Shown: positions 53,454 through 62,264 of the stretch, in pieces | How positions within the stretch are numbered: the first letter of the stretch is position 1 | Layout of the letters: every line of letters starts with the position of its first letter | From: an uncultured Lachnospiraceae bacterium | GTDB taxonomy: Bacteria > Bacillota > Clostridia > Lachnospirales > Lachnospiraceae | DNA length: 62,264 nt | Direction: 5' to 3' | Assembly: GCA_910589105.1 (NCBI GenBank) | Contig: CAJUST010000016.1 | Location: 2,835 to 65,098, forward strand | Notes under the pieces: model-generated | Database searches by the model: none | What the model was told of the DNA's origin: nothing | The model's input: only the letters and a program-made list of their open reading frames with translations | Made by a program: the position numbers and the translations under genes

Positions 53454-54508
53454 TGAGAAGCAATCTCCTTTTTCATTAAATCATAATATTCCTGAAGTTC
53501 TAAATTTGAATAAACGCAATTCTTTTTTCCCAGCATATCCCATATGTGGTCTAACGTAATTTCTTTTTCATCTTTAAACTGAATATAATCCAAATACTGA
53601 ATCCATTCATATGCGCCTGACACTTTTTTGCTGACATTATCCAATGCAATACATGGCGTCCCTGTCACTGCTGCAAATAACATTCCATGAATGCGGTCTG
53701 TAATAACAAGTTTTGCAGAAGAAAATTTTATAAATTGGCTGGATACGGCTTTTTGCCGTTCCTTTTTTCCAATTCGTCTATCCACTACCATATCTGTAAA
53801 TGTAACGTCTTCACCTGCTTCTTCCAGAGAATGAAATATAGTAAGAAGCTGTTTTTCATCACTGGTCTTTTCTTTATCTCTCCTAATACAAAATAAAATT
53901 TTTGTCCGTTTTTGGTTTCCTGATTCCGCTTTTAAATAAGTGACAATATCTGGAACCAGAAAACATTGCCGGTTAGTTAAATGAAGATTCTCTGTCATAA
54001 TCCGGTAAGAGTTTTTGTCACGCAAAAAAATCTTAAGAGCCGCGCATTCCTTAATTGATTTTTCCATGCGTTCCCTTTCTAACCTCCCATGATCTGAATC
54101 TTCAAAAAACACAGTCTGGGGAAAAACCACTATCTTGTTAGAAGAAAATTCTTTTAATATAGAAAGAAAAATATCTTCTTCATTTTGCCAAAGAGTTCCA
54201 AGAAACCCTCCTCCATGTATAAGAAGCATATCTTCCCGTCTTATCACTTTTGATAGCGCTTTTTTCCCCACTAAATAATCTTCCTTTGTTAATTCATAAA
54301 AATCCAAACCCAGCATTTCCCTTATAAATTTCTGCTCCGCAAGGGCAATCGCCTGATCCCCTAAATTTCCATGCGCCGGCGTATCAATTAATATGAGTTT
54401 TCTTTTATGTTTATCTTGTTTTATTCTTTTATAGTTATCTGAAAAAAGAAAAACCCATTTTTTATAAATCAAATATACCTTCTTTAACCCTGTTTTTATT
54501 CGTTTCAT
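53432..54508 (-). CDS. Polysaccharide pyruvyl transferase family protein
   Basis: A 358-residue enzyme expected to add pyruvate ketals from PEP to a glycan. The N-terminal IDTPAHGNLGDQAIALAEQK and IHGGGFLGTLW, the ITDRIHGMLFAAVTGTPCIA block and the final GAYEWI segment fit the CsaB/PssM family. The ATG at 54508 has GAGG five bases ahead and lies 7 bp after the preceding stop. Its presence suggests an acidic, pyruvylated surface polymer. Confidence 0.88.
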   Translation of the reverse strand: MKRIKTGLKKVYLIYKKWVFLFSDNYKRIKQDKHKRKLILIDTPAHGNLGDQAIALAEQKFIREMLGLDFYELTKEDYLVGKKALSKVIRREDMLLIHGGGFLGTLWQNEEDIFLSILKEFSSNKIVVFPQTVFFEDSDHGRLERERMEKSIKECAALKIFLRDKNSYRIMTENLHLTNRQCFLVPDIVTYLKAESGNQKRTKILFCIRRDKEKTSDEKQLLTIFHSLEEAGEDVTFTDMVVDRRIGKKERQKAVSSQFIKFSSAKLVITDRIHGMLFAAVTGTPCIALDNVSKKVSGAYEWIQYLDYIQFKDEKEITLDHIWDMLGKKNCVYSNLELQEYYDLMKKEIASQWETELN

Positions 54509-54515
54509 TTTTTCC

Positions 54516-55502
54516 TCAATAGATTTGATCTTGTAATCCTTTGTAAACTGCAACACACTTCTGAAATGCGACATATGCCGTTTTTCCTAACAATATTGCA
54601 ATCAAATAAATCTTATGTCCTCTTTTTAAAAATGGGGAATGAAACAAGATCTTTTTATTCCTTCTTATATTATTTTTGATACGCTTCCAAAGCTGTGGAT
54701 TGTAATGATTGGATTCGACCATTAAATTTAACAGTACAATTTGCAATGAAAATTCGTGGAATATAATTTCGTTTCTCATATTTACCTTATGATGTTGAAA
54801 ATAAGCTTCAATTTCCCCGATACTATCCAGCGCTTCCGCCTTTTCCACAGACCTTCCGGATTTCATAATGCTATTTTCCCGAATGCGGTAAATATATAAA
54901 TTTTGATTCACATATGCTATTTTTCTTGACTGGTAAAGCAATTTGTACGTTGTAAATTCATCTTCCTGTAATTTTCCTTCCGGAAACCGTATTTTCTCAA
55001 ACAGGCTTTTTTTATAAAGTTTGTTCCAAGTGACAACAAAACTCTCATATGGAGACGCAAATAACCTTCGAACCGCAGTTTCATTGTCAAGGGTTTCAGA
55101 GTGAAATAATCTTTCCGGTATGAGTTTGTTATGTTTCAACCGAAAAAAACTGCATTCACAAATATCTGCATCTTTTTCCATTAACTGATGGTACAATGCT
55201 TCAAGAAAAACTTTATCTATATAATCATCACTGTCTATAAATGCAAAGAAACTTCCCTTTGCCTCCTCAATGCCTGTATTCCTAGCCGAACTTAACCCAC
55301 CGTTTACTTTATGTATTACTTTTATCCGTTCATCTTTTAAAGAATATTCATCACATATCTCTCCGCTTCTATCTGTAGAACCGTCATCGACTAAAATCAT
55401 TTCAAAATTTTGATATGTTTGTTTTAAAATACTATGTATACACTCTTTTAAATACTGCTCAACATTGTAAACCGGAACAATCACACTTATCAAATGCCGC
55501 AC
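54516..55502 (-). CDS. Family 2 glycosyltransferase
   Basis: A 328-residue GT-A-fold enzyme. ISVIVPVYNVEQYLKECIHS, ILVDDGSTDRSGEICDEYS and the metal-binding FIDSDDYI are typical of GT2. A C-terminal helical and amphipathic part (about 250-328) could attach it to the membrane. The sugar transferred cannot be read from the sequence. It sits between the polymerase-like gene and the pyruvyl transferase. Confidence 0.92.
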   Translation of the reverse strand: MRHLISVIVPVYNVEQYLKECIHSILKQTYQNFEMILVDDGSTDRSGEICDEYSLKDERIKVIHKVNGGLSSARNTGIEEAKGSFFAFIDSDDYIDKVFLEALYHQLMEKDADICECSFFRLKHNKLIPERLFHSETLDNETAVRRLFASPYESFVVTWNKLYKKSLFEKIRFPEGKLQEDEFTTYKLLYQSRKIAYVNQNLYIYRIRENSIMKSGRSVEKAEALDSIGEIEAYFQHHKVNMRNEIIFHEFSLQIVLLNLMVESNHYNPQLWKRIKNNIRRNKKILFHSPFLKRGHKIYLIAILLGKTAYVAFQKCVAVYKGLQDQIY

Positions 55503-55530
55503 TTACATGCCTCCTTGTCTAAAAATAATT

Positions 55531-56832
55531 TTACGCTTCGTTTCTTTGCGTTCCTTTCCAATTAAATTCGGGAATATCCACATCTATAAGGACAGCATAT
55601 ATAAGGATAAAAATAATCAATAGACCGGGATTAATGCTAACTGTAATCCCTTTAATTTCAAATACAAAAAAACAAACGATTGCATACATAACACACATTC
55701 TTTTTATCTCCATATTGCTTTTTGTAAAAGCGGCTTTAAATAATTTGATAAACATTCCGTAAAAAAAGACACTGCCAACCACCCCAATTAACCAAATACT
55801 ATTGATATACCCAACATCAGAATGGATATCTAAACCAGTGGAAAAAACAGAATGGCCTGTGCCAAATAGTAAATCCTTTTTTTCAAATGGCAATGTCCAG
55901 AAACGTTCAGAAAACAATATTTTATATGAAGTAATCCCATCATTGCTGCCCATCAAAGCAGCGATATTTCCAATTAACCGTTCGATAGAGCCTGCCGCGT
56001 TTTGATAGAGAAAAGATAATCCAATAAGACCTAAAACTAAAATTAATCCAATGCTGCCCACTGCCCTTTTCGAAATTTTTCCGTTCTTTATCTGTATCAT
56101 AAAAAACACGAAAACCCCAAGCGCAGCCATAACGACCCCAGAAACAGAATTTGTAACCGGAACAATCATCAAAACGCAAAACCACAGCAAAAATCTAAAG
56201 TCAAACTTTACAAAATACAGCCAGCTAAGGCCACAAATCATTCCAGTGGCAAAACCAAATATATCTACCAAAACATTCGCAAAACCATAAAAACGCTCAT
56301 TATAAACCCAACTGTCATAATAAGAAAGATCCGAATCATATACATTTTTAAAATATATCTCTAACAAATCCATTCTAATCTCAGTTGAAATTAACATCAA
56401 AATCGTAAAACAAGCCTCAATTAATCCAGCCAGAATGATAGATTTTAATAAACTTTTAAAACCCACCGCATGTTTTTTACAATACAACACTATGTAAACC
56501 GCAATAGGCTGAATCAGAAAAAACGCGCCGCAGATTTTATATAAATGACGTACATATCCCAGTAATTCCAATCGGCTTCCCAAGAAAAAATCATAAACCA
56601 TCCGGCAAAATATATAGATGATAATACAGAAAAATGTGACATTAAATATAAAAACCGCTTTTTGCCTAAAAAATTCATGTAACTCTTTTCGATAATTAAA
56701 CATCATCGCAATAAATGAATAAAACGTAACAAAAAACAATATATTTATGTTCTTTATAATTGGCGGGCAGAAAATTGCAAAAAATAAAAATATAGATAAA
56801 TAAATTCTTTTTTTTGAAATGTATAGTTTCAT
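55531..56832 (-). CDS. Wzy-like O-antigen/polysaccharide polymerase
   Basis: A 433-residue integral membrane protein with about 11-12 hydrophobic helices and one larger external loop (about 305-365, KILFSERFWTLPFEKKDLLF to GTGHSVFSTGLDIHSDVGYI). The GTGHS-then-H-x-D-x-GYIN pattern resembles the periplasmic/extracellular loop of O-antigen ligase/Wzy proteins. It would polymerise repeat units outside the membrane. Composition is more A+T-rich than the housekeeping genes, as usual for such loci. GGAAAGG lies ahead of the ATG. Confidence 0.78.
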   Translation of the reverse strand: MKLYISKKRIYLSIFLFFAIFCPPIIKNINILFFVTFYSFIAMMFNYRKELHEFFRQKAVFIFNVTFFCIIIYIFCRMVYDFFLGSRLELLGYVRHLYKICGAFFLIQPIAVYIVLYCKKHAVGFKSLLKSIILAGLIEACFTILMLISTEIRMDLLEIYFKNVYDSDLSYYDSWVYNERFYGFANVLVDIFGFATGMICGLSWLYFVKFDFRFLLWFCVLMIVPVTNSVSGVVMAALGVFVFFMIQIKNGKISKRAVGSIGLILVLGLIGLSFLYQNAAGSIERLIGNIAALMGSNDGITSYKILFSERFWTLPFEKKDLLFGTGHSVFSTGLDIHSDVGYINSIWLIGVVGSVFFYGMFIKLFKAAFTKSNMEIKRMCVMYAIVCFFVFEIKGITVSINPGLLIIFILIYAVLIDVDIPEFNWKGTQRNEA

Positions 56833-56882
56833 AAAAAATGCCTTTCCATAAAATTTAAACTGTAATAGATTTCTGCTGTTAT

Positions 56883-57842
56883 TTAAGACATAAACATACC
56901 TATGAAAATTTTCTGCGGGATTATTTTAACCAATGTCAACACGATCTTCCTAGAAAAAGAAAGTGGGGAAAAGATTAAAACTTGATAGCCTTTTTTGACA
57001 TTTTCTATCACCGTTTCCGCTAATTCTTTATCTTTGTCTTGTGTCCTTAATAATTTGATCAAAATAGAAAAATCTGCCTTTACACGATACTGTCTTAACA
57101 GAAAATGTATCTTTCTCTGATCGAATTGATAAATTTGTTCTAATTTATCCGCTACATAATATAATTCTAATATCTTTCTGGAAAATTTCTTTTTTGTAAT
57201 CGAATTTCTATTAGAAAAATAATAATATCCTGCATAATTCGTACAAACATATTTCTTCACAGAATTTAATACTTCCCAATTAAAGAGTAAATCTTCACTA
57301 TAAGAAATCTTTTTATCAAAAAAATGATTCTTTACACATGCTCTACGGTAAATTTTAGAACAGCATGAAACATGCGTAACGCCGCCTTTAATTGCCGATC
57401 CTAAAAATTTATCCAGTATTTTTTCTCCTTCTAATGTCGTTATTACTTCATGGAAGTGTCGAGAACGATTTTTTTTCTGCCCGCTTACCATTTTATATAA
57501 GCCAGAAACAATATCTGCATCTTCTCTTTCCGCAATCTGCATCAAATGTTCATAATAGTCACTGCTTACCCAATCATCTCCATCAATAAATCCAATATAG
57601 TCCCCTCTGGCTATCTTAAGCCCGGCATTTCTCGCTTCAGACGGTCCTTTATTAGACTGATGAATCACAATAATACGCTTATCTGTTTTGGCATAAGAAT
57701 CACATAATATTCCTGAATGATCTTTAGAGCCATCATCCACTAAAATAATTTCCAAATCTTTATAAGTCTGTGTCCGCACAGAATTAATGCAGCGTTCTAT
57801 ATATTTCTCTACGTTATATACCGGGATAATTACACTTATCAC
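56883..57842 (-). CDS. Family 2 glycosyltransferase
   Basis: A 319-residue GT2 enzyme with ISVIIPVYNVEKYIERCINS, ILVDDGSKDHSG and metal site FIDGDDWV. The start is GTG at 57842, fixed by GGAGG and located 3 bp after the preceding stop. The C-terminal 100 residues are basic and helical. It is related to, but clearly distinct from, the GT2 at 54516. Confidence 0.92.
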   Translation of the reverse strand: MISVIIPVYNVEKYIERCINSVRTQTYKDLEIILVDDGSKDHSGILCDSYAKTDKRIIVIHQSNKGPSEARNAGLKIARGDYIGFIDGDDWVSSDYYEHLMQIAEREDADIVSGLYKMVSGQKKNRSRHFHEVITTLEGEKILDKFLGSAIKGGVTHVSCCSKIYRRACVKNHFFDKKISYSEDLLFNWEVLNSVKKYVCTNYAGYYYFSNRNSITKKKFSRKILELYYVADKLEQIYQFDQRKIHFLLRQYRVKADFSILIKLLRTQDKDKELAETVIENVKKGYQVLIFSPLSFSRKIVLTLVKIIPQKIFIGMFMS

Positions 57843-57845
57843 TCC

Positions 57846-58673
57846 CTAACCTCCACATAAATCCTCTATTTCTTTTAGAATTTCAGCATTCATTTTTTTT
57901 CTTTCTGAATCGTAAAACCAACCATATTTATTAAAATACTGCACTGCCGATTTCATATGGATTTTCAGCATTTTTTTATTTTTATAAGATTCTTTGCTAT
58001 GATTATGCACAATCACAGCATCCGGGTAATAAACTGTTTTACCAATCCGGTGCAGCCTCCGGATGAAATCAAAATCTTCAAAATACATAAAAAATCTATC
58101 GTCAAACATTATATGATGTTTTTTTAATGCTGAAGTCCTTAGAAACATAAAACACCCCGATAAACAGGGAGGATTTATGATTTTGTCATAACCAGACTGT
58201 TTTAACACATACTTATCATTTCTTCTTTTTGCCGTTTTTGAACCGGATAAAAACCTTCTCATTGCTAAATCCAAAGGCATCGGAAGCAATTTACACAAAT
58301 ACTGTAATTCACCATTTGGATAAAGAACTTTAGGCATCATATAAACAACATCTTTGTGACAATCTGCATAACTGCAAAGCTTTTGTAAGATAGACGTTTC
58401 AAACTCAATATCAGGATTTAAAACAATATGATACTCTGATTTATCCTGCATGGCTCTCCGGATTCCTATATTATGGGCGCTTCCATAGCCCAAATTTTTA
58501 TGGTTAAAAATATATTGAATGTTTTCACCTGCATATTCTCTTGCAAATTCTAACTGCTTTTGTGAATTATCTATTAAAAATAACTTGCGTTCCTTATTTG
58601 GAGCATAACTGTTTATCACTTTTTGCAAAATCTCATTTGGTGTATGAAAAAGAACTACTGAAGCTGTAATCAT
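57846..58673 (-). CDS. Family 2 glycosyltransferase, rhamnosyltransferase-like
   Basis: A 275-residue enzyme with TASVVLFHTPNEILQKVINS, NKNLGYGSAHNIGI-like NHKNLGYGSAHNIGIRRAM and LNPDIEFE, the pattern of WbbL/RfbF-type dTDP-rhamnosyl transferases. CFMFLRTSALKKH and MYFEDFDFIRRLHRIG are also typical. TAGGAG precedes the ATG. No dTDP-rhamnose synthesis genes are in this window, so the donor is unconfirmed. Confidence 0.88.
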   Translation of the reverse strand: MITASVVLFHTPNEILQKVINSYAPNKERKLFLIDNSQKQLEFAREYAGENIQYIFNHKNLGYGSAHNIGIRRAMQDKSEYHIVLNPDIEFETSILQKLCSYADCHKDVVYMMPKVLYPNGELQYLCKLLPMPLDLAMRRFLSGSKTAKRRNDKYVLKQSGYDKIINPPCLSGCFMFLRTSALKKHHIMFDDRFFMYFEDFDFIRRLHRIGKTVYYPDAVIVHNHSKESYKNKKMLKIHMKSAVQYFNKYGWFYDSERKKMNAEILKEIEDLCGG

Positions 58674-58705
58674 ATCGACTCCTATTCAAATCCCCATCTT
58701 ATCCC

Positions 58706-60088
58706 CTAAAGCATAGCCTTTGATTTTTGTATCCCCTGAGACATTTCTTCATATTTCATATCTTCAAATCCTTCCGTACTCTCTGATTTGAACACTGTCC
58801 GAAAGGTCAGCGCCAATATTTTAATGTCCAGATAAAACGACTGGTTTTCTATGTACATCAGGTCATACCTCAATTTATCGTAAGCGGACGTATTATATTT
58901 CCCCCAAACCTGCGCATACCCCGTCAGTCCGCCGTTTACGCGTAACCGGTAAGCAAATTCCGGCATTTCCTTTGTATACTTCTCTACATGTTCTATCCGC
59001 TCTGGCCTTGGGCCTACGAAGCTCATGTCATTTTTCAGTATATTGATTATCTGTGGAAGTTCATCAATTCTGGTTGCCCGAATCAGCTTCCCTACTTTCG
59101 TGACGCGTGTATCATTTTCCGCGCACGGCTTTACCCCGTCTTTTTCCGCATTCACTACCATGCTCCGGAATTTAAGTATCTCAAAAACCCTTCCGTTTTT
59201 TGTGCATCTCTCCTGTTTATAAAACACAGGCCCGCCGTCTTCTATTTTGATGCAGACTGCCGCCAGAAGAAACACCGGAGAGAGCAAAACCAGAAACACC
59301 GCCGCCAAAAACAAATCAAATAAACGTTTCCCGAAGTAACCGGACTTCATTTCGTATACATATTTGTACTTTAACAGCGGCGTATCTGTCAGATTTTTTT
59401 CTTCTGCGCCCTGACAAAAAATGTCCTCTATCCTTGGCGTAAAATAAAAACCTTTTTTCTGCTCTGTGCAGATTTTCATAAACTCCCCACGCCGCCCATG
59501 GGAAATTTCATATAGCAGAACAGAATCACACTCATTTAATGTTGCTAAAAATTCTTCTTTACACATCTCCTCTTGCTGTACATGGATAAATTGAAAAATA
59601 TAGGGATATTTCTTTTCTAAAAGGCGGCAAAACTTTCCCGCATCCTCCCGTTGAATCTTTTTGCCATACACCATTAACATTTTTTGCGGCAAAAGGCGTT
59701 TGGTAAAATACCCCTTTACTCCAACGACAAACAACGCAGAGCCAAGCATCTGCAATCCTGCCGCAAAAATTCCGGGAAGGACATAAATAAACGCATGTCT
59801 GCTGATACAGCTTTCCAAATATAAGACAATATCTGAAACTAAGATTGCCACAATCTGCCCAAACACGGAATCTGAAACAGACGAAGAAGCAAGCCGGAAC
59901 ACATGGTAAGTATTGCAAAACCAGCTATAAATCATAATATACGCAATGCACGAAGCAATCCCGCCTTCCAGACGGTAAATCTCATACGTCTGCGCATTGT
60001 AATATAAAAACCAAACAGCCGCAAACAGACCAATATTCCAAATCCGAATCAGCCATTTTGCCGTATTTGTAATTTTCTTATCTTCCAT
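58706..60088 (-). CDS. Initiating undecaprenyl-phosphate sugar phosphotransferase
   Basis: A 460-residue membrane enzyme that loads the first sugar-phosphate on undecaprenyl phosphate. Four or five helices (residues 10-145) precede a cytosolic linker domain and the bacterial sugar-transferase domain (about 255-455). The latter has KRLFDLFLAAVFLVLLSPV, KFRSMV, RIDELPQIINILKNDMS and FVGPRPE. The ATG at 60088 overlaps the helicase stop in ATGGAAGATAA, so translation is probably coupled to the helicase. Polyprenyl substrate choice (glucose, galactose or other) cannot be inferred. Confidence 0.9.
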   Translation of the reverse strand: MEDKKITNTAKWLIRIWNIGLFAAVWFLYYNAQTYEIYRLEGGIASCIAYIMIYSWFCNTYHVFRLASSSVSDSVFGQIVAILVSDIVLYLESCISRHAFIYVLPGIFAAGLQMLGSALFVVGVKGYFTKRLLPQKMLMVYGKKIQREDAGKFCRLLEKKYPYIFQFIHVQQEEMCKEEFLATLNECDSVLLYEISHGRRGEFMKICTEQKKGFYFTPRIEDIFCQGAEEKNLTDTPLLKYKYVYEMKSGYFGKRLFDLFLAAVFLVLLSPVFLLAAVCIKIEDGGPVFYKQERCTKNGRVFEILKFRSMVVNAEKDGVKPCAENDTRVTKVGKLIRATRIDELPQIINILKNDMSFVGPRPERIEHVEKYTKEMPEFAYRLRVNGGLTGYAQVWGKYNTSAYDKLRYDLMYIENQSFYLDIKILALTFRTVFKSESTEGFEDMKYEEMSQGIQKSKAML

Positions 60089-62192
60089 ACGAATCCATAT
60101 CCCCTTCAAACCCGATTCTGTTCAAAAGCTCCCTGCGTTCTTTGCTCAGGGTATGTTTCCTATACTGTTCTCTCTGCCTGCTTAACCACTTTGCCAGCAG
60201 ACAGCCGTCTTTGGTTCTGTAAGTTGCCGGAACTTTCAAATTCCGGTTCGTTTTATAAAATATTTCCGCGCTTTTGTAACGCGCAATCCACTGTCTTTCA
60301 TTTCTCGTTTCCCATTTTATTCCGATTTCTTCCAGCCTTTGAATTTGCGTTTGCGTCAAAGGAGCCGCATCCGGCCGTTTCCCTAAATAGGCGGCGCGCT
60401 GGTTATCCAGCCAGACCCCTAACAAAGAGCCGTCTTTTGCCACATACGTCCGCAAAATCTCTAAATCTCCAAACTCCTCATAATACGCTTTTGCCATCGC
60501 ATAGTTTTTCTCCCACTGATACGCGGTTTTGTCCCAGATCATGCCCAGATCGTCAAGCCGTTTTTTCTGCTCGTTCGTCAAAGGCTTTCCAAAGGCTTCT
60601 TTATAACGCCTTCTGGCATTGCCGACCCACCTGCCAAGCGGATAGCCGTCTCGGGACACATAAGAAGCTTTCACGTCTGCATTGCCATATTCCTGATAAT
60701 ATGCCAATAACGCCTGATAACCTTTTTCAAAATTCTGCTCAGAGCCGCTGTTCCAATCCATTCCAATTTCATTTAAGCGGCAAATCTGCCCTTTTGTAAG
60801 TGTACCGGAAATTTTTCCCGAATAGACGCGTCTCTGCGTCAATATCCACGCGCCAAGCGCAAGCCCGTCAGAAGTGACATAAGACCTTTTGACTGACAAA
60901 TGCCCGTGTTCCTTATAAAACTCCTCTGCTTTTTGATAATAAAACTCCCACCCTGCCATAAGGTTTCTTTTGATTTCTTCAAAAATATCCCGGCAGTCAC
61001 GGAGTTCTTCTACAATCCGAAAAGGAGATTCCCATTTCTTTCCTTTGTCTTTTTGACACGCCTCACCCAAAAACGCCGCCTGTATTTCATCACGGATGCT
61101 GTCAATGGAACAAAGGCCTTCAAAATTATTTACAATGTCAAATATAACTGGTTTTGCTGTTTTTCCGGCTTCTAGCGCCCTTCCCACCTGTTGCAAATAT
61201 AAAATAGGAGATGCCGTTGGACGAAGCAGTATCACGCCATCAACTCCTTTGACATGCACGCCTTCATTTAACATATCGATGGAAAACAAAAGTTTTAAAT
61301 GTGGGCTTTCATCTTCTAAAAACGCCGCATAATTTTTTGCCGCATTGCAGTCCCCATACGTCACAGAATAGAAATGCGGGTCAGGATCTGCCAACCGGAA
61401 CCACTCAGACGATTTTTCCATCATTTCCTCCAAATGCTCCCTGCCGGAACAAAACACCAGATATTTCCCATGAAAATCCGGCAAATGTTTTGCAAATGTC
61501 TGCTCTAAACCCTTTGACTGCTCCAAGGCGCGTTTTAATTTTTCTAATAATTTTAGATTTTCCGACTGCATAAGCGGATTTCCCACAGACTGTATCCGGC
61601 GTTTTAATTTTTGCAATTCCTGCTGGCAGGCGTACATGGAAACAATATAATCCGGAGCGGGAAGAATCCGCTTTGCAATCGCTTCCCCAAGGGTAAGTTC
61701 CGATGCAATATGCCCATCAAACAATTCAATCGCCATATCACGGTGATTGTCCAAATACCGTACATTCGTTGCAGACAGCCCAAGTATTCCGGCGTTTGGA
61801 TACAAGCTTAACAATTTATGGACGCTCTTTCCCCATTCCCTGCTTCCCGCCCTGTGAAATTCATCTAAAATAATCCAGTCCGGTTTCAAATCCTCCAACT
61901 GCCTATCCCAAACCCTAAGTTTTGCATAGGTCATAAAGACAAGGTTCGACAGCATATCAGGAGAAAAATCCGGCATAGCCTCTGCAAGACTGCGCTTCTG
62001 CGTATGATAAATATACTCACTCGGCGAAATCCAGCAGACCCTGTCTTTGGGATGCCGCAACACAAGCTGAAAGGCAATCATGGATTTTCCGGTTCCGGTC
62101 GGATGTATCACTGCCGCTTTTCCATGTTTTTCTATCATATCCAAGGCGGCTTCATATGCAGTTTGATTATGCGGAAATAAGAAAAGAGCCAT
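60078..62192 (-). CDS. SF2 helicase with helicase-associated repeats, heads polysaccharide operon
   Basis: A 704-residue protein. The N-terminal half is a DEAD/DEAH-type SF2 helicase: Walker A HPTGTGKSMIAF, Walker B ILDEFHRAG (DEFH), motif III GLSATN, motif V DMLNEGVHVKGVDGVILLRP and motif VI QQVGRALEAG. The C-terminal half (about 420-700) has four helicase-associated (HA) repeats of 65-70 residues, each with W...Y..A..YY.E.G...V...Y...DG..LG.W...QR. HA repeats are thought to bind nucleic acid. It is the first gene of the polysaccharide operon and overlaps the sugar transferase by 11 bp. GGGTGGTG precedes the ATG. A decayed relative lies at 31204-31943. Confidence 0.88.
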   Translation of the reverse strand: MALFLFPHNQTAYEAALDMIEKHGKAAVIHPTGTGKSMIAFQLVLRHPKDRVCWISPSEYIYHTQKRSLAEAMPDFSPDMLSNLVFMTYAKLRVWDRQLEDLKPDWIILDEFHRAGSREWGKSVHKLLSLYPNAGILGLSATNVRYLDNHRDMAIELFDGHIASELTLGEAIAKRILPAPDYIVSMYACQQELQKLKRRIQSVGNPLMQSENLKLLEKLKRALEQSKGLEQTFAKHLPDFHGKYLVFCSGREHLEEMMEKSSEWFRLADPDPHFYSVTYGDCNAAKNYAAFLEDESPHLKLLFSIDMLNEGVHVKGVDGVILLRPTASPILYLQQVGRALEAGKTAKPVIFDIVNNFEGLCSIDSIRDEIQAAFLGEACQKDKGKKWESPFRIVEELRDCRDIFEEIKRNLMAGWEFYYQKAEEFYKEHGHLSVKRSYVTSDGLALGAWILTQRRVYSGKISGTLTKGQICRLNEIGMDWNSGSEQNFEKGYQALLAYYQEYGNADVKASYVSRDGYPLGRWVGNARRRYKEAFGKPLTNEQKKRLDDLGMIWDKTAYQWEKNYAMAKAYYEEFGDLEILRTYVAKDGSLLGVWLDNQRAAYLGKRPDAAPLTQTQIQRLEEIGIKWETRNERQWIARYKSAEIFYKTNRNLKVPATYRTKDGCLLAKWLSRQREQYRKHTLSKERRELLNRIGFEGDMDSYGR

Positions 62193-62264
62193 AATTCACC
62201 ACCCATTTATGCAGAAGTTCCCTTCTAAAATTTTCGTGGATTTCTATCATCTACGAATTTTTTT

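Overview
The window looks like a chromosomal stretch of an anaerobic, Gram-positive gut clostridium, most likely a Lachnospiraceae member. The pointers are a pyruvate:ferredoxin oxidoreductase, GatCAB, a MocR regulator, an Lsa-type ABC-F protein, a Csp-like subtilase and strong AGGAGG ribosome sites. Almost every gene lies on the minus strand. The exceptions are a 1417-residue dehydratase-activase-like protein and the ABC-F gene. No rRNA, tRNA or CRISPR array was seen.

Reading from left to right: (1) 1-2.9 kb is the start of a secreted protein that runs off the left edge. It carries near-identical 351-bp tandem repeats, and 13 consecutive G lie just before its start codon. (2) 2.9-7.4 kb holds mscS, a DUF1015 gene, serA and serC (serine biosynthesis). 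(3) 7.6-7.76 kb is a strongly self-complementary, branched element. (4) 7.8-12.7 kb holds ilvB, ilvD, leuB and yajC. (5) 12.9-17.2 kb holds a VOC protein, pnp, rpsO and a sugar-phosphate kinase. (6) 17.3-26.4 kb is a Csp-like S8 peptidase gene split by a 7,373-bp element. The element carries a large serine recombinase, a 45-residue SHOCT-like protein and a 1602-residue secreted glycosidase-like protein. (7) 26.4-31.1 kb is an operon of gatC, gatA, gatB and a clpX-like gene. (8) 31.2-38.4 kb is a broken helicase copy, a MocR regulator, a DUF2225 protein, glnS and a hybrid histidine kinase. (9) 38.6-39.9 kb has a rhomboid-like protein and a LysM protein. (10) 40-48 kb has the activase-like giant and nifJ, which converge. 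(11) 48.1-49.9 kb is an ABC-F ribosome-protection gene behind a leader with a seven-codon upstream ORF and competing hairpins. (12) 50-62.2 kb is a broken PD-(D/E)XK-like gene and a nine-gene surface polysaccharide operon. That operon starts with an SF2 helicase and contains an initiating sugar transferase, three GT2 enzymes, a Wzy-like polymerase, a pyruvyl transferase, a PP-loop enzyme and a Wzx-like flippase.

The most interesting observation is the interrupted subtilase. A short shared core (TGTAT) sits at both ends of the 7.4-kb insert. Joining the host halves at that core restores an in-frame 559-residue protein, whose junction reads FRNT-DGSTRI. The insert therefore behaves like a precisely excisable intervening element in a Csp-like gene. 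The reassembled enzyme would carry Cys in place of the catalytic Ser. Other points for follow-up are the poly-G tract, the branched element after ilvB, the ABC-F leader, the helicase-led polysaccharide operon with its decayed second helicase copy, and the PP-loop enzyme in that operon.
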